A stretch of 12,086 bases of DNA from contig JAUVKE010000046.1 of assembly GCA_030592105.1 (NCBI GenBank), forward strand, positions 1-12,086. Reading direction: 5' to 3'. How positions within the stretch are numbered: the first letter of the stretch is position 1; every line of letters starts with the position of its first letter. The position numbers and the translations under genes were made by a program. Source of the DNA: Desulfobacteraceae bacterium (lineage in GTDB: Bacteria; Desulfobacterota; Desulfobacteria; Desulfobacterales; BuS5). Below are positions 5,853 to 12,086 of the stretch, in pieces. The notes under the pieces were generated by a model that saw only the letters and a list, made by a program, of their open reading frames with translations, searched no databases and had not been told where the DNA came from.

Positions 5853-7301
5853 AAAAATCATTTAAATAATAATAACCTGAAAAGAGAGATCGGTCTCTTT
5901 TCAGCAACGATTCTGGTGGTTGCCAACATGATCGGCACCGGGATATTTACCACCTCCGGCTTTATTATTGAGGAATTAGGCAGCCCTCAGACCATGCTTC
6001 TTTGCTGGTTGATCGGGGGACTTTTTGCCCTCTCCGGCGCCCTTTGTTATGGAGAACTCGGTGCCATGTTTCCCAGGGCAGGGGGGGAATATATATTTTT
6101 AAGGGAAAGTTATGGTAAAGGCATGGCCTTTCTCTCCGGGTGGATATCTTTAATCGTGGGATTCTCAGCCCCGATAGCCGCTGCGGCCATTGCCTTTGCC
6201 ACCTATCTTTTGTGCGCCCTGCCGGTCTCCTTCTGTTTTAAAACCGCGGTTTCCCTGGGGGGGATAGATATTATTATAATATCGCCGGTTACCATATTGG
6301 CTGTGGCAATTATTATTATCCTCTCCCTGGTTCATTATCACAGCCTCTTATTGGGAAGCCGTATACAGAATGGTTTAACCATCTTTAAAATAACCCTTAT
6401 CTGCGTCTTTATTATAGCAGGATTCTGTTTTGGCAGCGGTTCATCCGCCAATTTGTCAGGGGGACTGAACCTGGGCTCGATTTTTTCCGATAACTTTGCC
6501 GTCTCTTTGATCTACATCTCTTTTGCTTACAGCGGCTGGAATGCAGTTGCTTATCTTGGTGGAGAGATTAAAAACCCCGGCAGAAATATTCCCCTTTCTC
6601 TTTTTGTGGGAACCCTTCTGGTGCTGGTTTTTTATCTTCTTTTGAATATGGTCTATATTTACGCCCTTCCTGTAAAAGAGATGAGCGGGGTTCTGGAAGT
6701 GGGAAAAACAGCGGCGGTTTCGTTATTCGGGGATAATATCAGCATATATTTTGCAGCAGCCATTGCCATGGGTATTTTATCCGCTGTCAGCGCCATGATC
6801 ATGACCGGCCCAAGGGTCTATTATGCCATGTCAAAAGATGGCCTTTTTTTTGAACTTTTCGGCAAACTGGATAAAACTCACAAAACACCTGCGTATTCCA
6901 TTTTTCTGCAGGGGGCCATTGCCATTATCATGGTTGTTACTTTCACCTTTGATAAACTTCTTTTATACATAGGTTTTACTCTGGCACTCTTTGCTATGCT
7001 GACAGTAACCGGAATGATAATGCTCAGGATAAAAAGACCTTCCCTGGAGCGTGAATACAAAACATTCGGATATCCCTTTACACCCCTTTTATTTATCCTG
7101 GGCAATTTGTGGATTATTTTTTTTTCAATCAAAGAAAGACCGGTTGTCTCTCTCTTCGGCCTGGGAACCATAGGAATGGGGGGATTAATTTACCTGTATT
7201 TTAAAAAAAGCGGTGGTACTATTTGTATCCCCGGAGCTGGAAATCGAATGGAGATAATTACAGTATGCAGTGAGGTGACAGGGAAAAGAGTCAGAAAGTA
7301 G
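5850..7301 (+). CDS. APC-superfamily amino-acid permease with probable CTG start
   Basis: This is an integral inner-membrane transporter with about 12 hydrophobic spans, related to the amino acid-polyamine-organocation family (LAT/APA-like). The first span contains the signature MIGTGIFTTSGF. Other family features are FPRAGGEYIFLRESYGKGMAFLSGW and FAYSGWNAVAYLGGEIKNPGRNIPLSLF. An in-frame stop lies at 5835, and there is no ATG, GTG or TTG before GTG 5916, which would cut span 1. The upstream codons read KREIGLFSATILVV, typical of the family N-terminus. The codon eight bases after an AAAGGA site (5836-5841) is CTG 5850, so I take that as the start, giving 483 residues. It lies 54 bases after the TonB gene. 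The substrate is not predictable; an amino acid is most likely. Confidence 0.88.
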   Translation: MKNHLNNNNLKREIGLFSATILVVANMIGTGIFTTSGFIIEELGSPQTMLLCWLIGGLFALSGALCYGELGAMFPRAGGEYIFLRESYGKGMAFLSGWISLIVGFSAPIAAAAIAFATYLLCALPVSFCFKTAVSLGGIDIIIISPVTILAVAIIIILSLVHYHSLLLGSRIQNGLTIFKITLICVFIIAGFCFGSGSSANLSGGLNLGSIFSDNFAVSLIYISFAYSGWNAVAYLGGEIKNPGRNIPLSLFVGTLLVLVFYLLLNMVYIYALPVKEMSGVLEVGKTAAVSLFGDNISIYFAAAIAMGILSAVSAMIMTGPRVYYAMSKDGLFFELFGKLDKTHKTPAYSIFLQGAIAIIMVVTFTFDKLLLYIGFTLALFAMLTVTGMIMLRIKRPSLEREYKTFGYPFTPLLFILGNLWIIFFSIKERPVVSLFGLGTIGMGGLIYLYFKKSGGTICIPGAGNRMEIITVCSEVTGKRVRK

Positions 7302-7625
7302 AAGGTAAAAAAAGCGGGAAGGCAGCCATCCCCGGCCAGGGTTTGCAGGCCGCCTTCCCTGTGAAGCCCCTCGGGTTGAGGTATGCTTCGGTTATATTCC
7401 TATCACCTAAGCATCTCCACGTCAATCAGACATTTCGATCATCCCCCGGGGCGTGTTTTTTCATTATTTACCTCTAAAGTGGAATGTTTAATTACGAATA
7501 GCCGTTATTAAATCTGAGCAGAAAATAGCCTTTAATTCGTAATTTTATAAAAATTTTGCCACAAATTTCACAAAAGCAACTGATAAAATAATAATATTTT
7601 TAAGTCAAGAAAGGAGAAAACACTT
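7302..7625. other. 324-bp intergenic region with strong RNA-like structure
   Basis: No protein gene is supported here. The left half (7307-7450) is unusually GC-rich and full of potential helices. These are the minus-strand terminator at 7307-7359, CCTC-GGGTT-GAGG around 7369-7381, ATGCTT/AAGCAT at 7383-7388 and 7409-7414, and CCCCCGGGG before a T-run near 7443-7461. The right half is AT-rich and has a 10-base inverted repeat AATTACGAAT / ATTCGTAATT (7490-7499 and 7535-7544). An AAAGGAG site precedes the ATG at 7626. No known riboswitch class could be recognised. Confidence 0.65.
7307..7359 (-). terminator. Intrinsic terminator on the minus strand
   Basis: Read on the minus strand, GGGAAGGCGGCC pairs with GGCTGCCTTCCC over 12 bp with one G-U pair. 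GC and a run of seven T (7313 down to 7307) follow. The loop holds a further CCC/GGG helix. The polarity is wrong for ending the permease transcript from the + strand, since no T-run follows on that side. It therefore implies a minus-strand transcript arriving from the right. Confidence 0.65.
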
Positions 7626-8501
7626 ATGTTGAACACCCAGAAAAATAAAATTCATGTTGGGGCAGGATTGCCGGCAATTATAATTTTTTTCTTAGCGTCT
7701 TTTGTTTTTCAAATCGGCATTGTGAGTGATGTTTATGGAGCAAAAGGAAAATCAGTTTTCCATCTTGTAAGCGTTGGAGTCGGTGATACCGACCTGATCA
7801 CTGTGCGGGCGATAGATACGATAAAAAATTCGGATGTAATTGTATGCAGGGAAAAGACAAAGGAAAAATTTGCCAGGTATCTTAAAGGAAAGGAGTTTCT
7901 CGACAGCTCCAGGGGCCGGCGCTATTCTAAAAAAAATCGTTCACAGCTGACGGATAAAGAGCAAAAAGCATGGTACGAAGAAAGGCGGAAAAAACGGGGG
8001 GAACTCGTCTCCAAAATTCGCTCGCAGATCGCCAGGGGAAAAACAATTGCGGTGCTCGACAGCGGAGATCCCCTTATCTACGGTCCCATGGCCTGGTACC
8101 TGGAGGAGTTTAAAGATTTAAACCCCCTGGTCATACCGGGTGTAAGCTGCTTTAATGCGGCAAATGCGGCTTTGGGCAAGTGTATAACTTCAGGGGAGAA
8201 GATTCATTCCGTTGTTTTAACCTCAAGACGCGACATCGAAAAAATGTCAGGTCACCAGCCCACCATGGTGATCTTTACCATGGGGAGTAAATTCAAGGAT
8301 ATTATAAAGAGACTTAAGGATGTTTATCCGTTAATGACGCCGGTGGCCATTGTAGTTCATGCCGGATATAAGGAAAAAGAAAAGGTGATCAAGGGAACAT
8401 TAGAGAACATTGAGGAGAAGGTTGACGATGAAAAGCTTCCCTTTGAGCATCTGATCTATGTGGGAGATTTTTTAACTCAGAAAATGAAAAGGAATCGTTG
8501 A
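7626..8501 (+). CDS. Exported tetrapyrrole (corrin/porphyrin) methylase-fold protein, copy 1
   Basis: This 291-residue protein has an N-terminal hydrophobic segment (about 14-38, LPAIIIFFLASFVFQIGIV, possible cleavage near VYGA) ahead of a tetrapyrrole methylase domain (about 44-285). Members of that family use SAM to methylate corrin or porphyrin rings. The domain shows the N-terminal loop region (LVSVGVGDTDLITVRA, 47-62), the GDPLIYG motif (147-153), PGVSCFNAANAALGK (171-185), AGYKEKE and YVGDFLT. The usual VGxGPGD loop has changed to VSVGVGD, losing one Gly and the Pro, while copy 2 keeps it. An AAAGGAG site lies eight bases before the ATG. Such enzymes are normally cytoplasmic, so the export segment is unusual. 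It may be a periplasmic or membrane-anchored tetrapyrrole-binding protein rather than an active methylase. It precedes the TonB-dependent receptor. Confidence 0.85.
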   Translation: MLNTQKNKIHVGAGLPAIIIFFLASFVFQIGIVSDVYGAKGKSVFHLVSVGVGDTDLITVRAIDTIKNSDVIVCREKTKEKFARYLKGKEFLDSSRGRRYSKKNRSQLTDKEQKAWYEERRKKRGELVSKIRSQIARGKTIAVLDSGDPLIYGPMAWYLEEFKDLNPLVIPGVSCFNAANAALGKCITSGEKIHSVVLTSRRDIEKMSGHQPTMVIFTMGSKFKDIIKRLKDVYPLMTPVAIVVHAGYKEKEKVIKGTLENIEEKVDDEKLPFEHLIYVGDFLTQKMKRNR

Positions 8502-8535
8502 ATATAGACCGTTAGATAAATAATTTCAGCAATAG

Positions 8536-8619
8536 ACTGAGCTATAATAAAATTTAAAAATCTCTGGAACTCGCTACGCTCAAACACCCAGAGCTTTTTA
8601 AATTTCACCATAGCTCAGT
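8536..8619. repeat. 84-bp REP-like imperfect palindrome
   Basis: Three nested helices fold the whole segment. ACTGAGCTAT (8536-8545) pairs with 8610-8619, AAATTTAAAAA (8550-8560) with 8595-8605, and CTCTGG (8562-8567) with 8588-8593. The 20-base apex contains CTCGCTACGCTC. Partial complementarity extends outward to about 8515 and 8650 (ATAATTTCA against TGAAATTTAT). It lies between methylase copy 1 and the receptor. It could be a dispersed repeat of the REP/MITE kind, and in RNA would form a long hairpin able to lower read-through or stabilise the upstream message. Confidence 0.75.
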
Positions 8620-8698
8620 TCTAACATCTGGCCGTATGAAATTTATTGTCTGAATATCTATAGGTATAGAGATTTGAGAAAAGAGACGGAATTTAGCT

Positions 8699-10873
8699 AT
8701 GAAAAAGACCTTTAAGATTAAATATGTATATTTCACTGTTTTGCTCATAATTATTACCATTCCGAGTTCCATACTTGCCCAGGAGGAAACAGAGGCGATT
8801 AAACTTGAACAGATAACCGTAACCGCGCCGGGAGAAAAGAAGAGTGTTACGATAACACCTCAGAGCACAATCATAAATGTGAAAGAATACAAGACATCCG
8901 GCACTCCGCAAAATATCGTCGATATTTTAAAAGATCAGGCGATCATCGATTTTCGCGGGCAGAGTGACCTGGTACCAGGTGGTAGCTCCCCCATCTATAT
9001 GAGGGGTTTTGATTCACACCGCTTTACCACTTCCATGGATGGTCTGACTATTGATTACGGTAGATCGGCCTCGCGTGGTACTCGGTCTATGGTGGTGGAT
9101 TATGCCACTTTACCCCTTGGCCAGATTGAAAGTATTGAGATTATGCCCGGCCCTCATTCCGCCCTTTATGGAGGAAAGAGTGTGGGGGGCGTAATCAATC
9201 TAAAAACCAAAACACCGGAAAGATATACTACCTTGAAACCGGATTTCAGGATGACCACGAGCTACAGGTCTTACAATACCCAGAACCACAGTGTCGACGT
9301 CGATGGCGGGGCCGGCCCGTTTGTCTATGGGCTTTCATATCAATATAATCACACCAATGGATACCTCAGGAACAACAGGGCGGAGATAGAAAATTATTTC
9401 GCCAGATTGGGTTACATCCTCCCTTCCGATGGCTATATCAGTTTCGATGTAGCATACACCGACAAGGATCGGGAGCTGACCGTTAAAAATGCACTGGAAT
9501 GTGTAGACTATCATAATAATTATCCGGAAACGTCAACCGCAAGCTACTGGCCCTGGCAAAAGCCTAAAAGGCATGAAGAATATTCTACCTACCGGCTACA
9601 TTACGATCAGCCCACTCCGATTGGCCTATTCACCATCGGTGGATATTACCGGAGAGACCGTAGCGAGATGCGTTATTTTAAAAAAAAAGACTCAACAAAA
9701 ACACCGGAGGTTAAGCCCGACGAAATCGAAGGTTATTCGTCTGTCTCCAAAATGAGGCAGGCAGGTGGAAGAATTCAGAATGAGATAGAGCTTTTTGAAG
9801 ATAACACTTTGACCTTCGGTTTTGATATGGTTCAGATGTGGCAGCCATCAGGGTACAGCAAGGCGTATGGCTATCGGGCGCCGGGACATAAGATATCCGA
9901 CACCAAGGCCGGATATCTCCAGGACAGATGGAGGATCATCCCGAGGCTTACCCTGACTGCCGGTCTTCGGTATGAAGATGTAAGCTACTGGCGCGCAAAT
10001 TATAAATATAAGGAAGGCCCGGGAACATATTCTATCACAGGATATGGGAATTGGATTAGAAGAAACAGGAACCAATGGATACCGAAATCCTTTCTTGTCT
10101 ATGAGCTTGATGATTTAGTCGATGCACTAAGAGACACTTCTTTATCTTTTGGTATGAGCAAGATATGGAATCCACTTCCCTTTTGTTATGGGTGATATGG
10201 CATACCTGCACAGGTTTGGGCCAAACCTGAACATGGCATTGGATACGATCTTATACTTACAAGAAGGCTCTGGAAGGATATTAACCTGAAGATAAACTAT
10301 TCTTTTTGCAAGATTAGAGATTATGTAACGTATAACCGTTATGCTAAATATGGAGCAAGTGAAAGTAATCCAGGCCTTGAATACAGTGATTCCATGCTCA
10401 ATCTCGAGGAGATGCGGCGGCAGGGAGTTGAATTGGAGCTCGATGGACATATTTTCGATAGCCTGTCGTTTTATGCTAACTACACCTATACGGAATTGAG
10501 GAGCATGGGCGGTGAGCCAGCAGGAAAGACAGCAGAAGACGAACGTGCCAAGCATCGGGTGAATGCCGGTTTGCGCTACAACCTTTTTAAAAATACCCTG
10601 CTGATGCTCGATTACAAATTTCAGGATGAGCAGGTTGCACAGACTTCTGAAGAGGTGGAGGAGGATGTATACGAATGGAACACGATTTCCATGGCAGCCT
10701 ATCATCTATTCGATTTTGCCATAGAACAGACACTTTTAAAAGAGCACGGCTTTTTCAAAGATGCTGTGGTAAAATTTTACATAAACAACCTTTTTGATGA
10801 GAAATATGAAAACCAGCGCGGCTATCCAATGACCGACCGCACCTGTGGCGGTGCAGTCAGTTTTAGATTTTGA
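8699..10873 (+). CDS. TonB-dependent outer-membrane receptor interrupted by one in-frame TGA
   Basis: This is a 22-strand-type receptor that should import a ligand across the outer membrane using TonB. It has a signal peptide (about 1-27, ending SILAQ), a TonB box (EQITVTA, 37-43) and a plug domain (about 55-180) with SPIYMRGFDSHRFTTSMDG and IESIEIMPGPHSALYGGKSVGGVINLKTK. A barrel follows, with C-terminal VKFYINNLFDEKYENQRGYP and a final Phe. The frame is open from 8699 except for TGA at codon 499 (10193-10195). After it the same frame continues as YGIPAQVWAKPEHGIGYDLI and on to the normal end, for a total of 724 codons, a usual receptor length. Read-through as selenocysteine or a nonsense mutation are the alternatives (see the separate entry). 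If termination is complete, the product lacks the last third of the barrel and cannot fold normally. Flanking exported methylase-fold proteins suggest a tetrapyrrole ligand. Confidence 0.88.
10193..10229 (+). promoter_or_regulatory. In-frame UGA with a bacterial SECIS-like hairpin
   Basis: The receptor stop TGA (10193-10195) follows Cys496-Tyr-Gly, so decoding as selenocysteine would give a CxxU motif. Fifteen bases later an 8-bp perfect stem begins: CAGGTTTG (10211-10218) with CAAACCTG (10222-10229), around a GGC loop that starts 24 bases after the TGA. The stem length, the G at the start of the loop and the distance all fit the general bacterial SECIS description. There is no bulged U as in E. 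coli fdhF. Chance is quite possible, and the genome must also encode SelA, SelB and SelC. Confidence 0.35.
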
Positions 10874-10911
10874 TTAAACAGTGAATAACAAAAGATCAAG
10901 AGGTGTTGGCA

Positions 10912-11778
10912 ATGAAAATTAAAAGATTAATTTATTGTTTGATGGTTACACTTATTTTTTTGGAATACGGGTGTGCGATTCGAACTCCCATTCGGGGGGA
11001 AGCCGGAACCGGAGAAAAACCGAAATTCTACCTGGTGGGCATGGGGCCGGGGGATGCGGATCTTATCACACTGAGGGGCCTTAAGGCCATCGAGGATGCG
11101 GATTTTATTATTTGTTCAAAAAGAACTCAAGAAAAATTTGCTCCCTATCTTAAAGAAAAGGAGTTGCTTGACGGCGGTTCTTATAGATTGTCACGCTATT
11201 ATGGAAAAGATTGTTCTGAATTTAAGGGAAAAGAAGGTAAAGAATGCGAAAAGTATACAAATAAACGTAATAAACTCATTAAAAAGATCCGTAAGGCTAT
11301 AAGAGAGGGGAAGACTGTGGCTGTTCTGGGGGGCGGTGATCCTTTTATTTATGGGCCATCGGTCTGGTTTTTGGAAGAATTTGCGGATCTTGATCCAGTG
11401 GCCGTTCCGGGCTTGAGCAGCTTCAATGCAGCCAATGCAGCCATAGCAAAGACCGTCACTTCCAGTAAACCGACAAAGTCCGTTATCCTGACCATTGGTT
11501 ACTCGCCCGAATCTCATAAGATTATTGAGGATCTCGCGGCCCACAAGGCAACCATGGTAATCTATATGCCGAAGAATTTAAAAGATATAATAGGCAGGTT
11601 ATCCGTCCACTATCCGGCCGAGACTCCCATAGCCATTGTGTCTTATGCAGGATACAAGGAAAAGGAACGGGTAGTCAAGGGGACTCTGGAGACTATTCTT
11701 GACAAAATCGGCGATGAAAAGGAACTGAAACTGTATTTGGTATATGTGGGTGATTTTCTTACATATTGCCGGAAGTAA
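10912..11778 (+). CDS. Envelope-targeted tetrapyrrole (corrin/porphyrin) methylase-fold protein, copy 2
   Basis: This 288-residue paralogue of the protein at 7626-8501 is about half identical to it by eye over the aligned core. The N-terminus (MKIKRLIYCLMVTLIFLEYGC) is a short signal or anchor segment ending in Gly-Cys. This could be a lipoprotein site, although the residues at -3 and -2 (Glu, Tyr) are atypical of a lipobox. The methylase domain keeps the canonical loop (VGMGPGDADLITLRG), GGGDPFIYG, PGLSSFNAANAAIAK, AGYKEKE and YVGDFLT. A Cys- and Lys-rich insertion (about residues 95-125, containing KDCSEFKGKEGKECEKY) differs from copy 1. ATG 10912 is preferred over in-frame GTG and TTG codons just upstream, because AGAGGTG lies six bases before it. 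It follows the receptor by 38 bases and is probably co-transcribed. Activity and substrate are unknown. Confidence 0.85.
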   Translation: MKIKRLIYCLMVTLIFLEYGCAIRTPIRGEAGTGEKPKFYLVGMGPGDADLITLRGLKAIEDADFIICSKRTQEKFAPYLKEKELLDGGSYRLSRYYGKDCSEFKGKEGKECEKYTNKRNKLIKKIRKAIREGKTVAVLGGGDPFIYGPSVWFLEEFADLDPVAVPGLSSFNAANAAIAKTVTSSKPTKSVILTIGYSPESHKIIEDLAAHKATMVIYMPKNLKDIIGRLSVHYPAETPIAIVSYAGYKEKERVVKGTLETILDKIGDEKELKLYLVYVGDFLTYCRK

Positions 11779-11854
11779 TACCATGGTACTGCGGGTATAA
11801 AATTTTATTCACAGCTTAAGAAAAACAATAAAACGCCGGAAGGGATTACTCAAA

Positions 11855-12086
11855 ATGAGAAAGATTTTCTGTTCATTAATGCTGTTTTTTTTGGTTTCCG
11901 CCGGTTGCGTACCGATAATCTCCAGGCATCTGAGAAGAGAGGCATCAAGAGATATAACCTTTAAAGAGGTTATTAAAGATCCGGAAACTTATAAAGGGAA
12001 GATAGTCCTTTTAAGCGGGGTAATTCTCGACTCCAAAAATAGAAAAGAAGGAACCCTGCTTGAGATGCTTCAAAAACCGGAGGATA
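11855..12086 (+). CDS. Slp-family outer-membrane lipoprotein, 3' end outside the window
   Basis: A reading frame opens at ATG 11855, preceded by a GGAAGGGA ribosome site, and runs off the window end after 77 codons. It begins with a lipoprotein signal peptide with a good lipobox (LVSAGC), so Cys18 should be lipid-modified. The mature part (FKEVIKDPETYKGKIVLLSGVILDSKNRKEGTLLEMLQKP) matches the start of the Slp domain: the 'dPe.YkGk.V...G.I' strand pair followed by 'GTLLEvlqkP'. Slp is an outer-membrane lipoprotein of poorly defined function, induced in starvation and acid stress in E. coli. Here it lies 76 bases after methylase copy 2 and may belong to the same envelope system. Confidence 0.8.
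   Translation, partial: MRKIFCSLMLFFLVSAGCVPIISRHLRREASRDITFKEVIKDPETYKGKIVLLSGVILDSKNRKEGTLLEMLQKPED

Noticed and set aside
5916..5918. GTG 5916 as the permease start
   Set aside because: It would remove the family-typical N-terminus and half of the first membrane span, and it has no ribosome site. CTG 5850 with AAAGGA fits better.
7302..7625. Search for a cobalamin or other known riboswitch ahead of the first methylase gene
   Set aside because: GGGAAGG-like words occur on both strands, but no B12 box or other class-defining core is present in the right order. The structure is better described as an unassigned RNA or terminator.
10142..10705. 187-residue open frame on the minus strand opposite the receptor C-terminus
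   Set aside because: It lies fully antisense to sense codons with recognisable receptor features and has no family resemblance or ribosome site. Its length is a by-product of the receptor codon pattern.
10394..10873. Separate small gene for the receptor C-terminal part
   Set aside because: It is in the same frame as the receptor, and the sense codons between 10196 and 10393 continue the barrel without a start or ribosome site. It is the rest of one gene interrupted by a TGA, not a second gene.
1..12086. tRNA, rRNA, CRISPR arrays, insertion sequences and attachment sites
   Set aside because: No tRNA-like T-loop, no regularly spaced direct repeats with unique spacers, and no transposase or integrase were seen.

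Overview
This window looks like a chromosomal segment of an AT-rich Gram-negative bacterium. The outer-membrane receptor, the TonB/ExbB/ExbD energiser, a lipoprotein of the Slp type and the style of the intergenic DNA would suit a Desulfobacterota (deltaproteobacterial) genome. That assignment is inference from gene content; no taxonomic marker is present. All supported genes are on the + strand.

Left part (1-1768): the 3' part of an ECF-type sigma factor gene, overlapped by a gene for a single-pass membrane protein in the anti-sigma position. A compact type II toxin-antitoxin module follows (Phd/YefM antitoxin plus PIN/VapC toxin), with a TGTACA-type operator lying over its promoter. A 533-bp AT-rich gap (1769-2301) has no gene but carries a good promoter followed by a strong intrinsic terminator, so it may encode a short RNA or an attenuated leader.

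Middle part (2302-7301): an operon-like run of an exported 583-residue protein made of about 23 Asp-rich 24-25-residue repeats, ExbB, ExbD and TonB. An APC-superfamily amino-acid permease follows, whose only well-placed start appears to be CTG.

Right part (7626-12086): two paralogous proteins with a tetrapyrrole (corrin/porphyrin) methylase domain, each carrying an N-terminal export or anchor segment, flank a TonB-dependent receptor. A Slp-family lipoprotein gene, cut by the window edge, follows. The receptor reading frame is intact except for one in-frame TGA at codon 499. The same frame continues for 225 more sense codons of recognisable barrel to a terminal Phe. The TGA forms a Cys-Tyr-Gly-UGA context and is followed at a suitable distance by a perfect 8-bp hairpin with a GGC loop. 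Selenocysteine insertion and a simple nonsense mutation are both possible.

Working model (inference): the repeat protein and ExbB-ExbD-TonB energise the receptor at 8699-10873. The exported methylase-fold proteins and the Slp-like lipoprotein handle its ligand, perhaps a corrinoid or other tetrapyrrole, in the envelope. A SAM-dependent fold outside the cytoplasm is unexpected, because SAM is not known to be supplied there, so these proteins may be repurposed as binding proteins. This is the part of the window most likely to hold an undescribed system.
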